The translations under genes and the position numbers were made by a program. The notes below the pieces were generated by a model. It made no database searches and was not told where the DNA came from. It saw nothing but the letters and a program-made list of their open reading frames with translations. Below, piece after piece: positions 1-5,481 of a DNA stretch of 11,240 nucleotides; position 1 is the first letter of the stretch; each line of letters starts with the position of its first letter. Origin of the DNA: Actinomycetes bacterium. Its GTDB lineage: Bacteria; Actinomycetota; Acidimicrobiia; Acidimicrobiales; RAAP-2. The stretch is from positions 1-11,240 of the forward strand of contig JAKBCT010000023.1 in the NCBI GenBank assembly GCA_021807655.1. The letters are read 5' to 3'.

Positions 1-90
1 TTTCGCGATGAGCGCGATCGCCGAAGCGACCATGGACACGATGATGATCACGGCAATCACGCCGAGTATTGCCATGACACCAATTTTCAC
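1..90 (-). CDS. Membrane protein of unknown function, N-terminal fragment (runs off the left edge)
   Basis: Thirty codons are open from a GTG at 90 to the window edge with no stop. The translation starts VKIGVMAILGV and continues as an almost uninterrupted run of Val, Ile, Ala, Leu and Ser, which makes one transmembrane helix or uncleaved signal anchor starting about residue 4. A purine-rich GAGGGG sits 5-6 bases before the GTG and supports this start; an in-frame ATG at 75 is the alternative. The next 220 bases upstream are non-coding, as expected for a transcription-unit start. The family cannot be named from 30 residues: it could be a small single-helix protein or the anchor of a larger one. 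The gene is separate from dinB, whose stop is at 312. Confidence 0.55.
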   Translation of the reverse strand, partial: MKIGVMAILGVIAVIIIVSMVASAIALIAK

Positions 91-129
91 GTGCACCCCT
101 CAGTGTTCCTAGACGCATCGACCGGCCCA

Positions 130-144
130 CGAGTAACCTACTCG
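130..144. promoter_or_regulatory. Short palindrome upstream of the leftmost gene (possible operator/promoter)
   Basis: CGAGTA-ACC-TACTCG is a perfect inverted repeat with 6-bp arms and a 3-base centre, 40 bases upstream of the GTG at 90. Read on the minus strand it contains TAGGTT, an acceptable actinobacterial -10 (TANNNT), but no good -35 is visible. It may be a repressor site over the promoter of the membrane protein gene. Short GC-rich palindromes also occur by chance. The rest of 91-311 shows no gene and no convincing dinB terminator. Confidence 0.3.
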
Positions 145-311
145 CGTCGCCCGACGCCCGGTACGCAGCGGTCTTTCGCGACTCGTCGATGGCGTCGAAA
201 CGGTGAACTCGACCCCGAAGACAGCAATCGCGCTAGACCACCTCGAGCGTGACCGCCCTGCACCAACGCGTCATCGCGCCGAGACGTTCGCGACACATCA
301 ACCCTTCAGAT

Positions 312-1649
312 CTACGCAGTGTCACCATTGGGTCCAAAGGCGGCGCGTCCGCGCTGGACCGCAACGTCCACCCCATCGTCCCCCAGATCCGCGAGGGTAC
401 CAAGGGCGGATCGACCAAAGCGCTGACGGACGTCATCGATAGCGTCGCGCAGGGCTTCGTAGTTCGCCTGGCGACTACGCGACGTCAAGCGCGCGCGCTC
501 GAGTGCGTCCTCGGTTCCCGCGTCGATGGCGAAACTCAGCTGGAGTTCAACGTCGCTGCGCTCGACGAACGAGGACGCGTAGAGCCCCACGAGTCGAACC
601 GATTGACGAAGATCAATCGATTCGGCCAGCGCGAGGCCAACCGCTTCAATCGCGACCGCGTCGTCGACGCCAAACGAGAGCGTCTGTGAACGCGACACGC
701 TCGCCAGATCGTCAAAGCGAACGATGAGCGATATGGTTCGGGCCAGTTGATGCTGCGCGCGCAGCGCACGCGCCACAATGCCGGCGTGACCGCGCAGGAC
801 GTTGCGCAACTCATCGAGTCCGCGCAGGGACTGCGCAAAGGTCTGATCGTGGCCGAGCGACTTCGCCTCACGATCCACGACCACCTCGCGACGGTCGTCG
901 CCGCGGGCGTACGCCACCAGCGTGGCGGCCATGGCCGGACCGAGGTGCGCGCCGAGGGTGGCTTCGTCAACCGCGTCCAGGTCGCGAACCCAGCGCAACC
1001 CCAGCCGCGCCAGCTTTGCCGTGGTGGCCGGGCCGACGCCCCACAGGGCGCTGACTGGCAGTTCGGCGAGCCAGGCCCGTTCCATGGGCGCACTAACCCA
1101 CACCACTCCCTCGCCCGCCCGTACACGCCCCTCGACGACCGTCGGCTTAGACCGCTTCGACGCGAGCTTGGCGAACAGCTTGTTGCGGGCTAGTCCCACG
1201 CCGCAGGCGAGACGGAGTTCGTCCTCAATACGCCGTCGCAACTCCCAGGCGGCGTCGAGTGGTTTGACGCCCAGACGACGCAGGCCGCGCAGGTCAGCGA
1301 AGAGTTCATCGAGCCCGATCGGCTCGATCGTGGGCGTCAGGTCCGTCACGATGGCCCGAAAACGGCGCGAGTACTCCTCATAGCGCTCAAAACGGCCCGG
1401 CAAAATCACCAGCGTTGGACATCGGCGCCGAGCCACCACGCTGGCCATCCCACTGCGCACCCCGTAGCGGCGGGCCTCGTAGGTCGCGCTGGCGATGACC
1501 CCGCGCTCCCCCGCACCGCCGACCGCCACCGGCCGGCCGGCTAGTGACGGGTCGTCAAGAATCTCGACCGACGCAAAGAAGGCGTCGAGATCGACGTGCA
1601 GTATGGGTGCTTCGTCAACGGTCGGCGCGTCAGAAGGTGAGTTCGACAC
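312..1649 (-). CDS. dinB: DNA polymerase IV (Y-family translesion polymerase)
   Basis: This 445-residue Y-family polymerase copies past damaged bases at low fidelity. The palm motif HVDLDAFFASVE holds the metal ligand D20 and the steric-gate Phe F25. The second catalytic pair is D114/E115 in IEPIGLDELFADL, and the finger segment SATYEARRYGVRSGM is intact. A helix-hairpin-helix thumb (LWGVGPATTAKL) and a little-finger domain follow. The internal segment VELQLSFA resembles a beta-clamp-binding motif (QLxLF) and precedes a roughly 70-residue tail, as I recall from actinobacterial DinBs. The GTG at 1649 was chosen because it lies shortly before the conserved palm motif and has a GAGG 9 bases upstream. 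The reading frame stays open to 1739, but that extra part lies wholly inside the preceding gene. The start overlaps the deacetylase stop by 20 bases, implying translational coupling. It is the last gene of the predicted SOS operon. Confidence 0.93.
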   Translation of the reverse strand: MSNSPSDAPTVDEAPILHVDLDAFFASVEILDDPSLAGRPVAVGGAGERGVIASATYEARRYGVRSGMASVVARRRCPTLVILPGRFERYEEYSRRFRAIVTDLTPTIEPIGLDELFADLRGLRRLGVKPLDAAWELRRRIEDELRLACGVGLARNKLFAKLASKRSKPTVVEGRVRAGEGVVWVSAPMERAWLAELPVSALWGVGPATTAKLARLGLRWVRDLDAVDEATLGAHLGPAMAATLVAYARGDDRREVVVDREAKSLGHDQTFAQSLRGLDELRNVLRGHAGIVARALRAQHQLARTISLIVRFDDLASVSRSQTLSFGVDDAVAIEAVGLALAESIDLRQSVRLVGLYASSFVERSDVELQLSFAIDAGTEDALERARLTSRSRQANYEALRDAIDDVRQRFGRSALGTLADLGDDGVDVAVQRGRAAFGPNGDTA

Positions 1650-2337
1650 TGCGAAATGCCTCGCCGTAGGCGACCCCGATCGGGCGTCCAGACTGTTCGG
1701 CTCGTCCGTACACCACCTCGCGAATCGCCTCAGTGTCATCGCCCAGCTGTGACGCGTGCGTCACCACCGCGGTCGCCTTGACGTCGATGGTGCGCGACAC
1801 GTCGATGACGACATCGGGCTCGTGCGTGCCGCTGAGCAAGAGACGTCCAACCTGATGCGCGGCGCCTCGTTCGGGAAAGTACAGGGGCATGGCCGCCGCC
1901 GGCGCTACCGCGTCCAACATCGCCCAACCCGTTTCGCGGTGATCACGGTGATTGACGTAGACACCGCCAAAGAACGTCGCCGTCGGGTCGTGACCCACGA
2001 CGACGTCGGGTCGCAGCCGACGGATCAGTCCAACCAACTCACCGCGCAGCGCGACGTCGTTATCCACCTCGCCGTCGGGTCGATCCAGCGTAATGACGGA
2101 TTCGACGCCGAGCACCTTGGCCGCGAGAACGAGTTCGGAACGTCGAACGTCACGCAGCGAGCCCGCATCCGTTTGGGTTCCGTGCGAACCCTTCGAACCA
2201 TCGCAGACCACCACCACGTGAACGGCGCACCCCTCGCTCGCCCACTGCGCCAACACGCCCCCGGCGGCAACGTCGGCGTCATCTGGGTGGGCGTACACGG
2301 CCATCGCGCAGCGGGGCTGCAGACGCAGGTTGCGCAC
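1630..2337 (-). CDS. PIG-L/LmbE-family zinc deacetylase
   Basis: The 235-residue protein belongs to the PIG-L/LmbE family, which removes N-acetyl groups from GlcNAc-containing substrates; relatives include MshB and Mca (mycothiol) and BshB (bacillithiol). The family signature AHPDD is at residues 16-20, with H17 and D20 as expected zinc ligands and D19 as general base. The second motif, NHRDH, is at 129-133, with H133 as third ligand. The C-terminus HASQLGDD...YGEAFRSVELTF is typical. At this length it is closer to BshB/LmbE-like members than to the roughly 300-residue MshB or Mca, so the substrate is not known. The GTG at 2337 lies 2 bases after the nrdR stop and no Shine-Dalgarno is visible, so coupled reinitiation is likely. 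An ATG at 2304 is the alternative start. Its place between nrdR and dinB behind an SOS promoter is unusual. Confidence 0.88.
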   Translation of the reverse strand: MRNLRLQPRCAMAVYAHPDDADVAAGGVLAQWASEGCAVHVVVVCDGSKGSHGTQTDAGSLRDVRRSELVLAAKVLGVESVITLDRPDGEVDNDVALRGELVGLIRRLRPDVVVGHDPTATFFGGVYVNHRDHRETGWAMLDAVAPAAAMPLYFPERGAAHQVGRLLLSGTHEPDVVIDVSRTIDVKATAVVTHASQLGDDTEAIREVVYGRAEQSGRPIGVAYGEAFRSVELTF

Positions 2338-2339
2338 GG

Positions 2340-2810
2340 CTAGCCCCGGAGCTTGGGCGCGGTCGACTTCACGAGCATGCCGATCTCGCGCGCGAAGTCC
2401 TCCGTTCCTTCGAAACCCTTGTAGACCGACGCGAAGCGCACGTAGGCCACATCGTCAATCGGACGAATGGCGTCGAGCGTTGACCGCCCGATCTCTTCGC
2501 TTGAGACGTCGCGGTTGAGCAACCGCATCGACTCCTCGACGGTGGTCGCGATCGACTCCATAACCGCCTCGTTCACCGGACGGTTCTTGAACGCGGCGCG
2601 GACGCCGGCGAGAATCTTGGCGCGGTCGAAGGGCTCTCGGTCGCCCGATCGCTTGACTACGATGAAGCCGACCTCTTCAATGCGTTCGAACGTTGTGTAG
2701 CGCTGTCCGCAGGCGGCACATTCTCGACGCCGGCGAATGGCGACACCATCTTCGGCGAGACGAGAATCTACGACGCGGTCATCGTCAGCCGAACAGTAGG
2801 GACACCGCAT
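2340..2810 (-). CDS. nrdR: Transcriptional repressor NrdR (ribonucleotide reductase regulator)
   Basis: NrdR senses ATP/dATP and represses ribonucleotide reductase genes by binding paired NrdR boxes. From the ATG at 2810 the 156-residue protein begins MRCPYC, as nearly all NrdRs do. The zinc ribbon is complete (C3, C6, C31, C34). The ATP-cone follows from about residue 47 to 137, with the typical KRSGDREPFDRAKI and a VYKGFE segment near its end. The start is ambiguous: the only good ribosome binding site (AGAAGG) is 7 bases before an in-frame GTG at 2825, which would add five residues (MYRCG). The ATG is kept because of family conservation. The gene lies 30 bases after the LysM gene, an association I recall from mycobacteria, where nrdR follows Rv2719c beside lexA. 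Its targets, the nrd genes, are not in this window. Confidence 0.95.
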   Translation of the reverse strand: MRCPYCSADDDRVVDSRLAEDGVAIRRRRECAACGQRYTTFERIEEVGFIVVKRSGDREPFDRAKILAGVRAAFKNRPVNEAVMESIATTVEESMRLLNRDVSSEEIGRSTLDAIRPIDDVAYVRFASVYKGFEGTEDFAREIGMLVKSTAPKLRG

Positions 2811-2837
2811 GCCGCAACGATACACGCAAACACCTTC

Positions 2838-2854
2838 TGCTTATGGTATAAGCA
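2838..2854. promoter_or_regulatory. AT-rich palindrome across the LysM stop, before nrdR
   Basis: TGCTTAT-GGT-ATAAGCA is a perfect inverted repeat with 7-bp arms. It covers the LysM gene's TAA stop and ends 13 bases before the GTG alternative start of nrdR. On the minus strand it contains TATACC, and a TTGTGC lies 16 bases further upstream, so an internal promoter for nrdR is possible. It does not match the NrdR-box consensus as I know it, and it is too AT-rich and lacks a T-tract for a standard terminator. Confidence 0.3.
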
Positions 2855-3266
2855 CGTGTTCACCGGGCACAACGACGGCCGAGCGAAGCTCGCGAACGAG
2901 CAGTTGGCGAGCCTCCGCGGGATCGACCGGATTCGCGAGACGCGCAATGGAGTCGATCGTGTCGCCTGGTTGCACGACGTACACCATGCCCGACGCCAAA
3001 CTCGAACCCGTGGCCAGATCAGTAGGCAATCCGGTCCCCGTCGTACCACCGAGCGCGTGACCCGGCCACGACAGGATCGCGACACCGAGGATCACGCCGC
3101 TCACCGTCAATGCGCGAACACGGCGGCGGCGCGCGCGGCGGCGCGCTGAGCGCCGAACCGCCAGCGCCGGGCCGGTCCGCCACGTCGTTTGCGGCGAGTG
3201 AACAAGACGCAGATACGGCTCGGCAACGGTCGGCACTTCTTCGACGAACTCCGCCAGTGCGGACAT
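2841..3266 (-). CDS. LysM membrane protein, ChiZ/DivS/YneA-like SOS cell-division inhibitor
   Basis: The 141-residue protein has a cytoplasmic N-terminus of about 50 residues ending in a dense Arg cluster (RRSARRRARRRR, 38-49). One hydrophobic helix follows (about 52-73), then a Gly/Thr/Ser-rich linker, then an extracytoplasmic LysM domain (YVVQPGDTIDSIARLANPV, from about residue 96 to the end) that should bind peptidoglycan. This layout (Arg-rich tail, single helix, LysM) is that of mycobacterial ChiZ (Rv2719c) and analogous to YneA and DivS, which delay division during the SOS response. The ATG at 3266 has an excellent GAGGAGG 5 bases upstream. The frame is open to 3329, but an upstream start would run through the promoter and LexA boxes. 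Function is inferred from architecture, LexA boxes and position before nrdR; hydrolase activity should not be assumed. Confidence 0.85.
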   Translation of the reverse strand: MSALAEFVEEVPTVAEPYLRLVHSPQTTWRTGPALAVRRSARRRARRRRVRALTVSGVILGVAILSWPGHALGGTTGTGLPTDLATGSSLASGMVYVVQPGDTIDSIARLANPVDPAEARQLLVRELRSAVVVPGEHVLIP

Positions 3267-3271
3267 TGGAG

Positions 3272-3278
3272 CCTCCTC
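3272..3278 (-). promoter_or_regulatory. Strong ribosome binding site of the LysM gene
   Basis: GAGGAGG on the minus strand, 5 bases before the ATG at 3266. It is the best Shine-Dalgarno sequence seen in the window and fixes this start rather than the longer in-frame alternatives. A highly translated, LexA-silenced inhibitor gene fits this arrangement. Confidence 0.8.
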
Positions 3279-3284
3279 ACGTAC

Positions 3285-3300
3285 ACGAACACTTGTTCGT
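3285..3300. promoter_or_regulatory. LexA (SOS) box 1, over the predicted transcription start
   Basis: ACGAACACTTGTTCGT matches the actinobacterial/Gram-positive SOS core CGAAC-N4-GTTCG without mismatch, with outer A/T bases also symmetrical. It begins directly downstream of the predicted -10 and covers the expected start site near 3294. Its centre is 22 bp, about two helical turns, from the second box, so two LexA dimers could sit on the same DNA face. Confidence 0.9.
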
Positions 3301-3329
3301 ACTCTATCGAACAGGTGTTCGTCTAGCAA
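3301..3329 (-). promoter_or_regulatory. SOS promoter of the LysM-nrdR-deacetylase-dinB operon
   Basis: On the minus strand TTGCTA (3329-3324, -35, 4 of 6 to consensus) and TAGAGT (3306-3301, -10, TANNNT type) are separated by exactly 17 bases, and that spacer contains LexA box 2. The leader would be about 28 bases. The promoter starts only 29 bases after the stop of the preceding VWA gene and no terminator lies between, so read-through from that gene is possible. Confidence 0.75.
3307..3322. promoter_or_regulatory. LexA (SOS) box 2, between -35 and -10
   Basis: TCGAACAGGTGTTCGT has a perfect CGAAC-N4-GTTCG core and fills the spacer of the predicted promoter, where bound LexA would block RNA polymerase directly. 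Together with box 1 it predicts tight repression in undamaged cells. No other copy of this core was noticed in the window. Confidence 0.9.
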
Positions 3330-3358
3330 GAGGAAGTTATGTCGTACCTGATTAACAG

Positions 3359-4708
3359 CTAGATACGCGCGCTGAGTGACCCCAGCGCTCGGCCCACTCG
3401 ACCGAACTGGGCGTACCCAACCCGACGCTTATGACCCCGCAGTGCCGACGAAACCTCGCCCAAGGAGCGCACCATGGTGATCGAATGGGCGCGAACCAGT
3501 TGTGCGCACTCTCGAGCGAGGGCTTCATCAGGGTGGTCCGCTGAATCGGTCACCTGGCCATCAGTAACCCAGATCAGTGGCTCACCGACCCTGCGTCGTC
3601 GTATCGCCCACCGCAGGATGGGACCATCCACACCGTTGCCGACGTTGCCACTGGGCGGCTGATTGACGACACCGCCTCGTTGCGCAAGCACCCACGCGTT
3701 GGGCTGCGAGCCGGCGTCCCCCGGACGGTGGCTATAGCCAACCACCAGCGAGTCGGGTGCTGCTCGCACGAGCGCTTCCAATTGCTCGCGCTCGATGTCC
3801 ATCGAACCCGATTGATCAATGACGACGACGCCGCCGTGGCGAGACGAGCGCGTCACGAACGCGCGTCGCTGGTCGTCGGTCAGCAGCCGGCTGGGAAAAC
3901 GCATGACGGAACCACTGACCGACGGCCGAACGCGTCGCAGCCCGGCGGACCGTGGGCGGTGACGCAGTTCCGTGCTGGCAAAGCACAACGGCGCGAAGTG
4001 CCCGCTCGGTGGACGGCGACCACCGGGCAAAAGCGATCGGCGAAAGCGTCGTAACTCCTCTGGATCTCGTGGGACTCGAGCGTCGCGCACTGACGTCACG
4101 AGGCGCGCCAGGGGAACGCTGAATGCACCATAGCCCGCGGGCAGGCCATCGGCGCCGATCTCCGTCGCACCCAACGCTGGTGCTCCAACGCCACGAACAA
4201 TCGTCCGCGCCCGCGCCGCCACGGCGCGCAGGGGCGCCGTCCAACTCGCGTCGCCCCGCCGCACGCCACTTAGGAATTCGCGTTCCGCACCGGTACCGAC
4301 GACCGCCAACAGAAAACACACCGCCTCGGCCCAGTCGCCGCTCGCGGCCAAACGCTCACCACCCACGCGCTCGCTCCCGTCGCGCAACAGTTCTACCGCG
4401 AAACCGAGCCGCGCCAGAATCGTGTTGACGCGCATCTCTTCGGCGCACTCCAGCGCACGAGGCGACACCTCCGAAATGCTCGACCCCCAATCGCGACGGT
4501 GTGGACTGACGCGAACGTGGACGAGCTCGTGGGCTCGCACGACGCGCGCCCGTTCGTCGCCCTCCCACGGGACGCGCAGAATTCTGCTGCTCAGGTCACA
4601 GCTGGCGTCGCCGCGCCAGGTCGAGCCACGCTCGATACGCCACGCTGACGAGGTGAAACCGTCGGCGCGACCCGTTACCAACTCCGGGTAGACGTGGCCC
4701 TGACTCAC
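3359..4708 (-). CDS. VWA-domain protein with HExxH metallopeptidase-like N-terminal part
   Basis: The 449-residue protein appears cytoplasmic, with no signal peptide or membrane helix. The N-terminal part has a zinc-peptidase-like H60-E-L-V-H64 and a downstream segment (LECAEEMRVNTILARLGF) with acidic residues that could give a third metal ligand. The middle (about 205-270) is Arg-rich and of low similarity. The C-terminal part is a von Willebrand A fold with a MIDAS motif D298-Q-S300-G-S302 and a second acidic strand WVTDG (D383); the usual MIDAS threonine is not obvious. HExxH plus VWA beside a MoxR ATPase is the architecture I associate with DUF2201-type or CobT-like proteins, where the ATPase drives metal insertion or remodels a client. 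Its GTG start overlaps the ATPase stop as GTGA, so the two are co-translated and probably form a complex. The client is unknown. Confidence 0.8.
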   Translation of the reverse strand: MSQGHVYPELVTGRADGFTSSAWRIERGSTWRGDASCDLSSRILRVPWEGDERARVVRAHELVHVRVSPHRRDWGSSISEVSPRALECAEEMRVNTILARLGFAVELLRDGSERVGGERLAASGDWAEAVCFLLAVVGTGAEREFLSGVRRGDASWTAPLRAVAARARTIVRGVGAPALGATEIGADGLPAGYGAFSVPLARLVTSVRDARVPRDPEELRRFRRSLLPGGRRPPSGHFAPLCFASTELRHRPRSAGLRRVRPSVSGSVMRFPSRLLTDDQRRAFVTRSSRHGGVVVIDQSGSMDIEREQLEALVRAAPDSLVVGYSHRPGDAGSQPNAWVLAQRGGVVNQPPSGNVGNGVDGPILRWAIRRRRVGEPLIWVTDGQVTDSADHPDEALARECAQLVRAHSITMVRSLGEVSSALRGHKRRVGYAQFGRVGRALGSLSARI

Positions 4709-5436
4709 CGCAGCGCCGCTACGTTCAGGGCGTCGAGTATCGCGCCGGCTCGGTCACCACCGAAGACGAGTTGCGCCGCCCGTGGCGACCCGTAGCGATC
4801 ACGAAGGCGATCGAACGCGTAGAAGCTGCGAAGTGACACCCGCCGTGACGAGTCGCCGAGCGACCCCGCCAACGCGGGCGACTGCAGATCCTCACTCAGT
4901 CGCGTCACGGCGTCCGGGTGCGGGCGGTCGATACGCACCGCTACGGCGAACCGATCTCGCAGCGCTGACGGCAGGTCGTCGAGTTCCTCCAAATTCGTCG
5001 TCATCACGACACTGAACTCGGGGCCGGGCGCCACCCAGGCACCCGTCTCGGGGTTGCGCCATCTCGCCGACTCCGTCGTGTCGGTCATGGCGAGCAACGT
5101 GCTCAGCGCGTCACCCGATGCGCGATCAACTTCGTCGACCACCAGGCGGCCACCGCGACCTCCGCGTGCCGTCCACGCGCGGATGGCCGGCCCTTCGCGC
5201 CAGCGCCACGTCCCATCACCAGAAGGGATCCACGTACCAGTGATCTCACCGGTGGTGAGATCCTCCGTACAGACCAGCCGTTCGGCGATGCCGCCGTGCT
5301 CTCCGGCGTGCAGCGCCGCGTACGTCTTGCCGGTTCCGGGTGGACCATAGAGGACCAGTCGATCTATGCCCGCCGCCATGACGTCAGCAACGTCGCGCCA
5401 ACACTGTCCCATATCCGCCTGTGTCTCGTGAATCAT
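4705..5436 (-). CDS. MoxR-like AAA+ ATPase (AAA_5 type), partner of the VWA protein
   Basis: A 243-residue single-module AAA+ ATPase, short for the MoxR family (usually over 300). Walker A is GPPGTGKT (31-38), Walker B LVVDEVDRA (98-106, with the catalytic DE at 101-102), sensor 1 TTN (146-148), and an arginine-finger-like ALRDRF (158-163). The C-terminal lid is brief. MoxR ATPases form hexamers and usually act with VWA proteins as chaperones that activate or insert cofactors into a target. The ATG at 5436 was chosen because AAAGG lies 7 bases upstream; an upstream start at 5460 would add eight polar residues and run through the dyad. The next gene overlaps by 4 bases. The gene starts 45 bases after the MarR stop, so it may be its own unit or the tail of the exporter operon. 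Confidence 0.88.
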   Translation of the reverse strand: MIHETQADMGQCWRDVADVMAAGIDRLVLYGPPGTGKTYAALHAGEHGGIAERLVCTEDLTTGEITGTWIPSGDGTWRWREGPAIRAWTARGGRGGRLVVDEVDRASGDALSTLLAMTDTTESARWRNPETGAWVAPGPEFSVVMTTNLEELDDLPSALRDRFAVAVRIDRPHPDAVTRLSEDLQSPALAGSLGDSSRRVSLRSFYAFDRLRDRYGSPRAAQLVFGGDRAGAILDALNVAALR

Positions 5437-5446
5437 CGCACCACCT

Positions 5447-5472
5447 TTCTCGCGTCCCAACGGTCGCGAGAA
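5447..5472. repeat. 8-bp-arm inverted repeat at the ribosome binding site of the AAA+ gene
   Basis: TTCTCGCG and CGCGAGAA form perfect arms separated by 10 bases. The dyad ends 10 bases before the AAA+ ATG and abuts its AGG ribosome binding site. A further CGCGAGA half-site occurs at 5498-5504, inside the 3' end of the MarR gene, 33 bp on. It could be an operator for the ATPase-VWA unit, an RNA hairpin limiting translation, or a weak terminator of the exporter-MarR unit; no T-tract follows. Confidence 0.5.
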
Positions 5473-5481
5473 TGGGTGGCC

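Noticed and set aside
249..1193. Two plus-strand open frames opposite dinB
   Set aside because: They are shadows of the dinB coding strand, without motifs or a supported start.
1650..1739. Upstream extension of DinB by 30 residues
   Set aside because: The added part lies wholly inside the deacetylase coding region and precedes the conserved palm motif with an unrelated sequence; the GTG at 1649 fits better.
1756..2343. Plus-strand open frame of 195 codons opposite the PIG-L gene
   Set aside because: It is antisense to the motif-bearing deacetylase gene, has His/Arg-rich composition and no family features.
2646..2700. Possible further LexA box around the sequence GTTCGAACGTTGTG inside nrdR
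   Set aside because: It lacks the CGAAC-N4-GTTCG spacing and lies within coding sequence with no promoter nearby.
2838..2854. NrdR box at the palindrome before nrdR
   Set aside because: The sequence does not fit the NrdR-box consensus (acaCWAtATaTWGtgt type), and no second box at the usual spacing is seen.
3267..3329. Upstream extension of the LysM protein by 21 residues
   Set aside because: It would translate through the -10, both LexA boxes and the strong GAGGAGG ribosome binding site; those signals show the start is at 3266.
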